This document shows, piece by piece, positions 1 through 6,079 of a stretch of DNA of 8,400 nt; position 1 is the first letter of the stretch; each line of letters opens with the position of its first letter. The position numbers and the translations under genes are program-made. The notes beneath the pieces were generated by a model that saw only the letters and a list, made by a program, of their open reading frames with translations, did not search any database and was not told the origin of the DNA. The stretch is from an uncultured Actinomycetes bacterium (GTDB taxonomy: Bacteria; Actinomycetota; Actinomycetes; S36-B12): positions 1 to 8,400 of the forward strand of contig CALGTB010000035.1 of NCBI GenBank assembly GCA_937902285.1. The letters run 5' to 3'.

Positions 1-420
1 GCACTTGCCTTTGCTCAGCTCGTATTTCTCGATCAGTTGCTTGGCCAGCGACCCGCGCACGCCTTCGGCGATGAACACATACTTGCCGTGCAATTCCATG
101 CCCGGCTCATAATTCGGCCCCATCGAGCCATCGCTCTCCTTGCCGAACTCGCCCGCGACGACGCCCTTGACGCGGTCGCCGTCCATCACGAGTTCGCTGG
201 CCGCCATGCCCGGGAAAATCTCGACGCCCAGCGCCTCGGCCTGTTCGGCCATCCAGCGGCAGACATTGCCCATCGAGACGATGTAATTGCCATGGTTGTT
301 CATCAGCGGCGGCATCGGCCAGTTCGGAATGCGCGCCTGACCGGCTGGGCCGAGGATATAGAAATTGTCCTCTTTCACCGGCACGGTGATCGGGGCGCCC
401 ATGCCCCGGGCTTTGCGATC
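1..420 (-). CDS. Electron-transfer flavoprotein-ubiquinone oxidoreductase, internal fragment (fused in frame to Der)
   Basis: In the minus-strand frame whose codons begin at position 420, 140 residues read as the middle of ETF-QO, the membrane-associated FAD/4Fe-4S enzyme that passes electrons from ETF to ubiquinone. Seen directly: PPLMNNHGNYIVSMGNVCRW, then AEQAEALGVEIFPGMAASEL, PGMELHGKYVFIAEG and VRGSLAKQLIEKY, in the family order. By memory of the family (about 550 residues) this covers roughly residues 85-225. The N-terminal FAD-binding fingerprint and the C-terminal 4Fe-4S cysteines are absent. The frame runs open off the window edge. There is no start codon of its own: the frame continues without a stop from the Der segment. 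About 16% of codons end in A or T (AAA, AAT, TAT, GAA recur), against about 5% in the adjoining Der part, so this DNA appears foreign to its neighbours. Identity as ETF-QO is firm; its presence here as a real gene is doubtful. Confidence 0.85.
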
Positions 421-798
421 CCAGCCGCCGGTGTCGATGAGGATGAAACGACGGCCGTTCCACTCCGCCTCGTAGCTCACCCGGTCGCGGGTGACCCCGG
501 GGACGTCCTCGACGACCGCCTCCCGGCGGCCGATCATGCGGTTGACGAGCGTGGACTTGCCGACGTTCGGGCGCCCGACCACGGCGAGCACCGGCATCCC
601 CGAGTGCTCCCCGCCCGGCCGCATGAGCTCGTCGAGCTCGGCCTCGAAGTCTCCGAACTCCGAGCGCGCCGCCTCGAGGGCCGCCGCCAGCACCGAGCCG
701 TCGGCATCGTCCTCAAGCTCGCTGGCGTCGAACTCGGCGTCAGCGGCCTCGTCGAAGTCGTCGTCGTCGGTCGGCTCGACCGCGATCCACTCGCCCAT
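421..798 (-). CDS. der: Ribosome-assembly GTPase Der (EngA), N-terminal part only; broken at about 420
   Basis: Der is a double-GTPase that acts in 50S ribosomal subunit maturation. The 126 residues present begin with an acidic extension of about 66 residues (DDDDFDEAADAEFD and similar), common in actinobacterial Der. Then comes the first G domain: G1 GRPNVGKS (75-82), the switch I region PGVTRDR with the conserved Thr (103), and G3 DTGGW (122-126). After this Trp the sequence turns into ETF-QO, so G4, G5, the second GTPase domain and the KH-like C-terminal domain are missing. I chose ATG at 798; a GTG at 807 in the same frame is possible, and neither has a strong ribosome-binding site at good spacing. 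The plsC-like gene stops 47 nt upstream. The cmk-plsC-der order is usual in Actinobacteria, which supports the call. As written the protein could not be a working Der. Confidence 0.9.
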
Positions 799-845
799 CC
801 TCGTCACCCATCTGCTCGTCGTGCCGTCGTGCTGTGGCGCCCCGC

Positions 846-1457
846 CTACTGGACGACGCGCATCGACGCGAGCTCCTCGGCGTCGGCCAGGAGCTGGCGC
901 ACCTGCTCCGCCACCGCCGACCGGGTGGTCGTTCGCAGCGGGTCACCGGACACCTCGAGGGTGACCGGGGGCGCGAAGAACACGTCGATCCTGGACCGGG
1001 GACGGGGTGGGTCGGTGGGAACCCTGCCCACCGCCCCGAGGAGCACGACCGGCATCACTGCGACACCGGTTACAGCAACAAGGTACCCCACCGGCACGAT
1101 CGACCCCGCCACGACCACGGCGCGCTCGTCGTGAAGGGCGGCCAGGGCACGGCGCTGGGTGAGGATGGCGGCCGGTCCGGTGAGGCGGATGTCCCCGGCC
1201 GCCGACAGGGCCCGCTCGGGCAGGGCTCGATCCATGGCCTCGTTGGCCACCACATGCACGGGACGCGGCGCCGTGGCGTGGACCAGTGCTCCGGCGAGAA
1301 CCCCCTCGCAGCGGGTCACCATGAGCAGCGCGCCGCTGGTGCCCACGTGGTGCGCCCCATGAGCCCTCACGCGGTAGGTCATGCGGAGCGCCGCAGACGC
1401 CAGGTTGCGGGCGTTCGCCGCCCCGGTCCAGGAGGGCGGCTCCACGGCGGAGGTCAT
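846..1457 (-). CDS. PlsC-like lysophospholipid acyltransferase homologue lacking catalytic motifs
   Basis: A 203-residue protein that resembles the PlsC (1-acyl-glycerol-3-phosphate acyltransferase) genes commonly lying between cmk and der in Actinobacteria. Shared scaffold seen: MTYRVRAHGAHHV (26-38), APRPVHVVANEA (63-74), the LAVTG-like stretch LVAVTG (126-131) with VMPVVLLGA (134-142), and RSRIDVFFAPPVTLE (154-168). The catalytic HX4D motif, expected near residues 50-55, reads CEGVLA, so both His and Asp are replaced. The FPEGTR substrate-binding loop, expected near 115-122, reads VVVAGSIVPVG and appears shortened by about a dozen residues. No frameshift or stop breaks the frame, so this is probably a pseudoenzyme rather than a fresh pseudogene. 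No clear membrane anchor is seen. Start: ATG at 1457 lies 7 nt after the cmk stop codon, with GGAG at 1471-1468. The family assignment rests on pattern similarity read by eye. Confidence 0.7.
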   Translation of the reverse strand: MTSAVEPPSWTGAANARNLASAALRMTYRVRAHGAHHVGTSGALLMVTRCEGVLAGALVHATAPRPVHVVANEAMDRALPERALSAAGDIRLTGPAAILTQRRALAALHDERAVVVAGSIVPVGYLVAVTGVAVMPVVLLGAVGRVPTDPPRPRSRIDVFFAPPVTLEVSGDPLRTTTRSAVAEQVRQLLADAEELASMRVVQ

Positions 1458-1464
1458 GGCCTCG

Positions 1465-2154
1465 CTACTCCGGGATCGCGTCGACGAGGGCGCAGACGTG
1501 ATCGACGACCTCGTCGAGGGACAGCGCTGTGGTGTCGACGAGGACGGCGTCCGGGGCGAGTGCCAGCGGCGACGTCGTCCGAGCAGTGTCCTTCGCATCA
1601 CGTTCGAGGAGCGCGGTGTGCGTGCGATCGACGTCCACCGCCTCCTTGCCCAGGTCGGAGTCCTGCGCCGCCCGGCGCCGTGCCCGCTCGGCCGGGTCCG
1701 CCGTGATGAAGACCTTCAGGTCCGCCTCCGGCAGGACGACCGTCGTGATGTCCCGGCCCTCGACCACGATCCCCTGGCCCGCGCTCACCGAGTCGGCCAC
1801 GGCGTCCCGCTGGATCTGCACGAGGCGCTCGCGCACGCTCGGGACGGCGCTCACCGCGCTCACCGCGGCGGTGACCTCATCGCCCCGGATGGGCCCCGCG
1901 ACATCGATATCGTCGACATGGATCGTGGGGACCTCGGGGTCCGTGCCGCTGACGATCACGACGGACGGAGCCTGCGCGGCGACGGCTGCCGCGTCGTTGA
2001 CATCGACCCCCGCATCGAGCATCGCCCAGGTCATGGCCCGGTACATCGCCCCGGTGTCGAGGTAGCGCAGCCCGAGTCGGCTGGCCACTCCTCGGCAGAC
2101 GCTCGACTTGCCGGAACCCGCCGGCCCGTCGACCGCGATGACTGCTGCGCGCAT
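1465..2154 (-). CDS. cmk: Cytidylate (CMP/dCMP) kinase
   Basis: Transfers phosphate from ATP to CMP or dCMP, feeding CTP and dCTP pools in the cytoplasm. The 229 residues are the normal length. Seen: an N-terminal P-loop GPAGSGKSS (10-18) right after the first beta strand; YLDTGAMYRAM (31-41), the conserved NMP-binding region; VEGRDITTVVLPEAD (131-145); an Arg-rich stretch AERARRRAAQ (155-164), the lid region; and RDAKDTARTTSPLALA (185-200) with the family's closing VLVDTT (204-209). ATG at 2154 places the P-loop at the usual distance from the N-terminus, though no clear Shine-Dalgarno is visible. The gene follows tyrA after 34 nt and precedes the plsC-like gene by 7 nt, the usual actinobacterial arrangement. 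Confidence 0.97.
   Translation of the reverse strand: MRAAVIAVDGPAGSGKSSVCRGVASRLGLRYLDTGAMYRAMTWAMLDAGVDVNDAAAVAAQAPSVVIVSGTDPEVPTIHVDDIDVAGPIRGDEVTAAVSAVSAVPSVRERLVQIQRDAVADSVSAGQGIVVEGRDITTVVLPEADLKVFITADPAERARRRAAQDSDLGKEAVDVDRTHTALLERDAKDTARTTSPLALAPDAVLVDTTALSLDEVVDHVCALVDAIPE
1468..1471 (-). promoter_or_regulatory. Ribosome-binding site for the plsC-like gene
   Basis: GGAG on the minus strand, 10 nt before the ATG at 1457 and ending one base into the cmk stop codon context (CCGGAGTAG). It decides the start over upstream in-frame GTG/ATG codons that would lie inside cmk, and suggests translational coupling between the two genes. Confidence 0.6.
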
Positions 2155-2163
2155 GGCCCGAGC

Positions 2164-2192
2164 CTAGGGGGTGCTGCCGCCGGCGGCCCTAG
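2164..2192 (-). other. Possible hairpin spanning the tyrA stop and the tyrA-cmk gap
   Basis: The arms ctaggg (2164-2169) and ccctag (2187-2192) are exact inverted repeats. Between them lies most of a perfect 12-bp palindrome, gccgccggcggc (2176-2187). There is no T-run afterwards, so it does not look like an intrinsic terminator. In such GC-rich DNA this may be chance; I claim no function. Confidence 0.3.
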
Positions 2193-3316
2193 AGGCGCAC
2201 GTCGAAGTCGCTCCTGACGAGGGCCTCGGCGAGCCTGTCCCCGACCTCGGGTCGCACGAACAGCGCCACGAGCCCGCTCGGCCGGCCGAGCACGTGCTCG
2301 ATGCGGACGTCCTCGAGGTTGACGTCCGCCTCGCCGACAGCGCCGAACAGCCGGCCGAGCTCGCCCGGACGGTCGGCCAGCATGACCGTGACCTCGAGGT
2401 AGGCCGACGGCGCGGCCCCATGCTTGCCGGGGATGCGCCGCTGGCCGCTGGCGCCGGACGCCAGCACCCGCTCGATCTCCGCCGAGGCCTGCCCGTCGGC
2501 CGCCGGTCCGGACAGGGCGCGCAGGGCGGCTGCCGTGTCCTGCAGCTCATCGGCCATCCGCTGGATCACCTCGGCCACGGGCCCGGCGTTGACCGCCAGG
2601 ATGTCCGACCACATGGCGACATTCGAACCCGCGATGCGCGTCATGTCGCGAAGCCCCTGGCCGGCGATCCGCACGTAGTCGTCGTCCGCTCCTGCGAGCT
2701 GCGCCGCGAGCACGCTCGACAGCACCTGGGGTGCATGGGACACCAGCGCCACCGCTGCGTCGTGGTCGTCGAGGCTCATCTCCACGGGGTAGGCGCCGCA
2801 TGCCGACACCAGGCGGTGGACCTGGCGCACGTGCTCGATCTCGTTCGAAGGCAGCGGGGTGACCACCCACAGGCGGTCGTCGAGCAGGTCGCCGCGCGCC
2901 CCTGCGGGGCCCGACACCTCGCGGCCGGCCATGGGGTGGCCGCCCACGAGCCGAGCACCGTCGGCCCCCCGGGCCAAAGCGTCCGCGACCACCCGGCTCT
3001 TGACGGAGGTGACGTCGGTCAGCGTGGCCGACGGGAAGCGGCGGGACGCATCGGCCAGGACGTCGGCTGCATGGCGCGGCGGCACGGCCACCACGACGAT
3101 GCCCGGGACGTCGCCCGCTGCGAGCGGCCGGCCGGCCCCGGCAACAGCCGCGACGGCGAGATGGTCGGGGTCGACGTCCTCGATGAGCACGTCGACGCCG
3201 GCCCGCCGGAGCGACAGGGCGACGGATGTGCCGATGAGTCCGGCTCCGATGACGAGGACCGAGCCGCGGATGAGCGCTCCGTCCAGCTCGCTGCCGGCCC
3301 CCTGCGGGGCAGTCAC
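2189..3316 (-). CDS. tyrA: Prephenate (or arogenate) dehydrogenase with C-terminal ACT domain
   Basis: Catalyses oxidative decarboxylation of prephenate to 4-hydroxyphenylpyruvate (or arogenate to tyrosine) with NAD(P)+, the committed step of tyrosine synthesis. The 375 residues contain a Rossmann fold with VLVIGAGLIGTSVAL (20-34) and an acidic residue after beta-2 (EDVDP, 46-50). DVTSVKS (101-107) and GGHPMAGREVSGP (125-137) follow, the latter carrying the conserved His. SHAPQVLSSVLA (193-204) belongs to the helical dimerisation part. A C-terminal ACT domain, about 306-375, holds VTVMLADRPGELGRLF and DVNLEDVRIEH and is a likely site of tyrosine feedback, which is inference. The start is GTG at 3316, overlapping the aroH stop by 4 nt (GTGA), so translation is probably coupled. 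Substrate choice between prephenate and arogenate cannot be read from the sequence. Confidence 0.95.
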   Translation of the reverse strand: MTAPQGAGSELDGALIRGSVLVIGAGLIGTSVALSLRRAGVDVLIEDVDPDHLAVAAVAGAGRPLAAGDVPGIVVVAVPPRHAADVLADASRRFPSATLTDVTSVKSRVVADALARGADGARLVGGHPMAGREVSGPAGARGDLLDDRLWVVTPLPSNEIEHVRQVHRLVSACGAYPVEMSLDDHDAAVALVSHAPQVLSSVLAAQLAGADDDYVRIAGQGLRDMTRIAGSNVAMWSDILAVNAGPVAEVIQRMADELQDTAAALRALSGPAADGQASAEIERVLASGASGQRRIPGKHGAAPSAYLEVTVMLADRPGELGRLFGAVGEADVNLEDVRIEHVLGRPSGLVALFVRPEVGDRLAEALVRSDFDVRL

Positions 3317-3675
3317 TGCACCAGGTCCGTCCGCAGCACCTCGGCGCCACGAAGGTAGACATGCTGGATGGCCGATCGCTCCGCCGGCGTCTCGATGTGC
3401 ATGAGCACGCGAACGACTCGCTCGAGCGCCCCGTCGACTCCCATCTCCTGCGCGCAGAGCAGGGGCACATCGACCAGCCCGATGGCGCGGGCACCGGCGG
3501 CGGGGAACGCGCAGGTGAGGTCGGGGGTCCCGGTGAGGATCACGCTCACCACATGGTCGCTCGAGATCGCGTTGCGGTCCATCATCGCGGTGAGCAGCTC
3601 ACCGACCGCCTCGCGCATCTCGGCGGCGTCGTTGGCCTCAAGGCAGGTCGCTCCGCGCACTCCTCGCAGGGTCAT
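3313..3675 (-). CDS. aroH: Chorismate mutase, monofunctional AroH class
   Basis: Converts chorismate to prephenate, the branch point to phenylalanine and tyrosine. The 120-residue length and sequence match the AroH (Bacillus subtilis) trimeric alpha/beta-barrel class, not the all-helical AroQ class. Seen: MTLRGVRGAT at the N-terminus, TPDLTCAFPAAGAR (50-63), DVPLLCAQEMGV (69-80), RVVRVLMH (86-93) and HVYLRGAEVLRTDL (105-118). The active-site residues of the family fall in place as Arg7, Glu77, Arg89 and Tyr107, with Cys74 also present. I chose ATG at 3675 because GAGGAG lies 10 nt upstream; an in-frame GTG at 3693 would put that site inside the gene. The rluB stop is 63 nt upstream. It overlaps tyrA by 4 nt, so two successive tyrosine-pathway enzymes are made together. 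Confidence 0.95.
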   Translation of the reverse strand: MTLRGVRGATCLEANDAAEMREAVGELLTAMMDRNAISSDHVVSVILTGTPDLTCAFPAAGARAIGLVDVPLLCAQEMGVDGALERVVRVLMHIETPAERSAIQHVYLRGAEVLRTDLVQ

Positions 3676-3685
3676 CGCGCTCGGG

Positions 3686-3691
3686 CTCCTC
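3686..3691 (-). promoter_or_regulatory. Ribosome-binding site for aroH
   Basis: GAGGAG on the minus strand with a 10-nt spacer to the ATG at 3675. It supports the shorter AroH start, which also puts the catalytic Arg at residue 7 as in the family. The surrounding 63-nt gap after rluB shows no clear promoter or terminator. Confidence 0.6.
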
Positions 3692-3738
3692 ACAGGCGGG
3701 GGCGGGTTCCGGCTGCGAACTCTACCGAGGACGCCGCG

Positions 3739-4479
3739 CTAGAGACCGACCGCCGTGTACAGCGAGCGCAGCTCGGCACCGCCGATCGCCCGGATGACGC
3801 CGGGACGCTGCTGGCCCAGGTGCACCGGCCCGATCCTCGTGCGCACGAGGTCCGTGACCGGGCGCCCGACCTCGGCCATCATGCGCCGGATGATGCGGTT
3901 GCGGCCCTCGTGGATCACCAGCTCGACCAGTGACCGGTCGGGCAGCTTCTGGAGGATCCGGGCAGAGTCGCACTGCGCGAACCCGTCCTCGAGCTCGACG
4001 CCCTCCCGCAGGGCGCGCAGCTCCTGCGGGGTCATCTGGCCCCGCACGGTCGCCACGTAGGTCTTGTCGACCTGGTGCGAGGGATGGCCGAGCCGGTTGG
4101 CGAGCTCGCCGTCGTTGGTGAGGATCAGCAGCCCTTCCGTGTCCGCGTCGAGCCGGCCGACGTGGAACAGCCGCTCCGTGCGTCCGCGCACGTAGTCGCC
4201 CACGCAGGGCCGGCCCTCGTCGTCGGACATCGTCGTGATGACGCCCTTCGGCTTGTTGAACGCGTACACGGCATTGCCCGGAGCCGTCGGCACCCGTTCG
4301 CCGTCGACGCGGACCACCGCCGTGCGGGGGTCGACGCGCATGCCCTGCTCCGTCACGAGCCGGCCGTCGACCTCGACCCGGCCCTCGTCGATGAGCTGCT
4401 CGCAGGCGCGTCGGCTGCCGATCCCGGCAGCCGCCAGCACCTTCTGGAGCCGGACCAGCTGGGTGTCGTCGTCAGCCAT
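3739..4479 (-). CDS. rluB: Pseudouridine synthase, RluB/RsuA family
   Basis: Isomerises a uridine of ribosomal RNA to pseudouridine (in RluB, in the 23S rRNA peptidyl-transferase region). Of the 246 residues, about 8-60 form an S4 RNA-binding domain (RLQKVLAAAGIGSRRACEQL, then EGRVEVDG). The catalytic domain follows: YAFNKPKGVITT (72-83), FHVGRLDADTEGLLILTNDG (105-124) with catalytic Asp111, HQVDKTYVATVRG (135-147), and EGRNRIIRRMMAEVG (191-205). ATG at 4479 is 9 nt after the scpB stop codon. The scpA-scpB-rluB order is widely conserved in Gram-positive bacteria. RluB rather than RsuA is inferred from this context, since the exact target base cannot be read. Confidence 0.95.
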   Translation of the reverse strand: MADDDTQLVRLQKVLAAAGIGSRRACEQLIDEGRVEVDGRLVTEQGMRVDPRTAVVRVDGERVPTAPGNAVYAFNKPKGVITTMSDDEGRPCVGDYVRGRTERLFHVGRLDADTEGLLILTNDGELANRLGHPSHQVDKTYVATVRGQMTPQELRALREGVELEDGFAQCDSARILQKLPDRSLVELVIHEGRNRIIRRMMAEVGRPVTDLVRTRIGPVHLGQQRPGVIRAIGGAELRSLYTAVGL

Positions 4480-4488
4480 GGTGCTGCA

Positions 4489-5169
4489 TCACTCGCCTGT
4501 CGCTAGGGAATCGAAGACATCCTCGAGGTCCGCGAGGTCGGGAAGGTGCTCGGCGAGCGGCGGAAGGTCGTCGAGCGACGCGATGCCCATGCGCTCGAGG
4601 AAGTGCGACGTCGTGCGGTAGAGGTGGGCGCCCGACTCGCCGTCGTGCCCGGCCTCCGCGATGAGCCCGCGCGCGAGCAGGGTGCGGATCACACCGTCGA
4701 CGTTGACCCCGCGTACGGCGGCCACCCGGCCCCTCGCGATCGGCTGGCGGTAGGCGATGACCGCGAGAGTCTCCAGCGACGCCTGCGTCATCCGCGCCTG
4801 CTGGCCGTCCAGCACGAAGCGCTCGACGACCGGCGAGCACTCGGTGCGGCTGTAGTAGCGCCATCCACCGGCGACCTCGCGCAGGTCGAACCCGCGCATC
4901 TGCTCGGTGTACTCCTCGGAGAGGGCACGCACGACCGCCTCGACCTCGTCGGCCGGCTGCCGCGTCGCGGCCGCCAAGTCCATCACGCTCATCGGCTCGT
5001 CGGCGAGCAGCAGGAGGGCCTCGATCGCGGCGGCCAGCGACGGCGCACCCAGGGTGTCGTCATCGCCACCGTCGTCACCGGCGGTGCTGTCGTCGACCTC
5101 CTCGTCGACGACCCCGTCGACGACCTCATCGGCCTCGACATCGACGACATCGTCGATCTGCTCACTCAT
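4489..5169 (-). CDS. scpB: Segregation and condensation protein B
   Basis: ScpB dimers bind ScpA and the Smc ATPase to form the bacterial condensin complex that compacts and separates chromosomes. The 226 residues start with an acidic, low-complexity tail of about 40 residues (Val-Asp/Glu repeats, then DDGGDDD), longer than is usual. Two winged-helix domains follow: about 43-110 (SLAAAIEALLLLADEPMSV, then EVAGGWRYYSR) and 115-195. The latter contains the family signature QASLETLAVIAYRQPIARGR (129-148), directly followed by VAAVRGVNVDGVIRTLLARG (149-168). The C-terminal tail (DLPPLAEHLPDLADLEDVFD) is also acidic. ATG at 5169 overlaps the scpA stop by 8 nt (ATGAGTGA), and a strong GAGGAAGG site lies 8 nt upstream inside scpA. 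Confidence 0.96.
   Translation of the reverse strand: MSEQIDDVVDVEADEVVDGVVDEEVDDSTAGDDGGDDDTLGAPSLAAAIEALLLLADEPMSVMDLAAATRQPADEVEAVVRALSEEYTEQMRGFDLREVAGGWRYYSRTECSPVVERFVLDGQQARMTQASLETLAVIAYRQPIARGRVAAVRGVNVDGVIRTLLARGLIAEAGHDGESGAHLYRTTSHFLERMGIASLDDLPPLAEHLPDLADLEDVFDSLATGE
5091..5158 (-). repeat. Degenerate GTCGACGA-type repeats encoding the acidic ScpB N-terminus
   Basis: GTCGAC, GTCGTC and close variants recur several times within about 70 bp, including gtcgtcgac twice. They encode Val-Val-Asp and Val-Asp-Glu steps in ScpB residues about 4-27. The pattern suggests local expansion by slippage in a disordered, tolerant region. Confidence 0.55.
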
Positions 5170-6079
5170 CCGGGTGCCCTTCCTCGATCTGCGGTGCCGG
5201 TGGCTCGGTGGGGACGGCCATCCGGTCGACCTCCCGCTCGACGTCGAACTCGTCGGTGACCTCGATCTCGCCGTCGTCGGTGCCCGTCCAGCGGATCGTG
5301 AGGTCGCCCAGCGGCGTGATCTGCTCGAAGGCGACCACCTGCTCGCGGTAGAGCTCGAGCAGCGCGAGGAAGCGCCCGACCACGAGCAGGGTCGTGTCGC
5401 AGTCGGCGATGAGGGCCCGGAACGTGGTGGTGCGGTGTCGCCGCAGCCGGTCGACGATGATCGCGGCCTGGTCGCGGACGCTCACGCGCTGAACGTGGAT
5501 GTGGGCCGTGCTGACCTCGGGCACCGGCTTGGGCGCCAGCGCGCGGGCGGCCAGTGCGGCGAACTGGTCGGGTCCCAGTCCGATGAGCACCTCGGGCAGC
5601 AGCGCAGCGAACTGCGGCTCGAGGCCCGCGGTCCGCGGGAAGCGCTTCGCGGCGGTCGCCATCCGTGCGGCGAAGAGCGCCGAGACCTCCTTGTAGGCGC
5701 GGTACTGCAGGAGCCGGGCGAACAGCAGGTCGCGCGCCTCGAGGAGTGCGAGATCCTCCTCGTCCTCGACCTCGCCGGACGGCAGCAGGCGTGCCGCCTT
5801 GAGGTCGAGCAGGGTCGCTGCAACGACGAGGAACCCGCTCGCCTCGTCGAGGTCCCAGTCGTGGCCCTGCCCGCGGATGTAGCCGATGAACTCGTCGGTG
5901 ACCTGGTGCAGGGCGAGCTCGGTGACCTCCAGCTTGTGCTTGGAGATCAGGGTCAGCAGGAGATCGAACGGTCCCTCGAACTCGCCCACGCGGACCGAGA
6001 AGCCCCGGGGCGCCTCGTCGGCCGGCTGTGCGGGAGCCGCGACGTCCTCCGGGGACTGCGCCTCGGTGGGCGTCGTCAC
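5162..6079 (-). CDS. scpA: Segregation and condensation protein A (kleisin)
   Basis: The kleisin subunit bridging the Smc heads in the condensin complex. The 305 residues have a proline/acid-rich N-terminal extension (1-25), longer than in Firmicutes but common in Actinobacteria. The family N-terminal domain includes VGEFEGPFDLLLTLISKHKL (31-50), which binds the Smc neck, then DWDLDEASGFLVVAATLLDL (74-93) and KAARLLP. A variable acidic linker (GEVEDEEDLALLEARD) precedes helices around 115-150. The C-terminal winged helix, about 205-265, includes RTTTFRALIADCDTTLLVVG (216-235) and FLALLELYREQVVAFEQ, the Smc cap-binding part. The start is GTG at 6079, overlapping the parA stop by 4 nt (GTGA). 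Overlaps on both sides suggest that ParA, ScpA and ScpB are translated in a coupled way. Confidence 0.96.
   Translation of the reverse strand: MTTPTEAQSPEDVAAPAQPADEAPRGFSVRVGEFEGPFDLLLTLISKHKLEVTELALHQVTDEFIGYIRGQGHDWDLDEASGFLVVAATLLDLKAARLLPSGEVEDEEDLALLEARDLLFARLLQYRAYKEVSALFAARMATAAKRFPRTAGLEPQFAALLPEVLIGLGPDQFAALAARALAPKPVPEVSTAHIHVQRVSVRDQAAIIVDRLRRHRTTTFRALIADCDTTLLVVGRFLALLELYREQVVAFEQITPLGDLTIRWTGTDDGEIEVTDEFDVEREVDRMAVPTEPPAPQIEEGHPDE
5178..5185 (-). promoter_or_regulatory. Ribosome-binding site for scpB, inside scpA
   Basis: GAGGAAGG on the minus strand with an 8-nt spacer to the ATG at 5169. It lies in the codons for the Glu-Glu-Gly near the ScpA C-terminus and fixes the ScpB start within the 8-nt gene overlap. 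Confidence 0.65.

Noticed and set aside
1..420. Natural bifunctional Der-ETF-QO fusion protein
   Set aside because: The joint removes G4/G5 and the second GTPase domain of Der and the FAD-binding N-terminus of ETF-QO, so neither half could function, and codon usage changes at the joint.
107..463. Alternative minus-strand frame over the joint region (about 118 codons)
   Set aside because: It is out of frame with both Der and ETF-QO, Arg/Gly-rich, and matches nothing recognised.
37..1134. Long plus-strand open frame (about 365 codons) opposite der, plsC-like and ETF-QO
   Set aside because: It crosses the chimeric joint and runs antisense to recognisable genes, with an Arg/Ala/His-rich composition typical of GC-rich shadow frames.
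2171..3358. Long plus-strand open frame (about 395 codons) antisense to tyrA
   Set aside because: tyrA on the other strand has all family motifs. The plus-strand product has no recognisable domain and shadow-like composition.
3676..3738. Possible terminator or promoter in the rluB-aroH gap
   Set aside because: No stable stem followed by a T-run on the minus strand and no clear -35/-10 pair could be seen; only the aroH ribosome-binding site is supportable.
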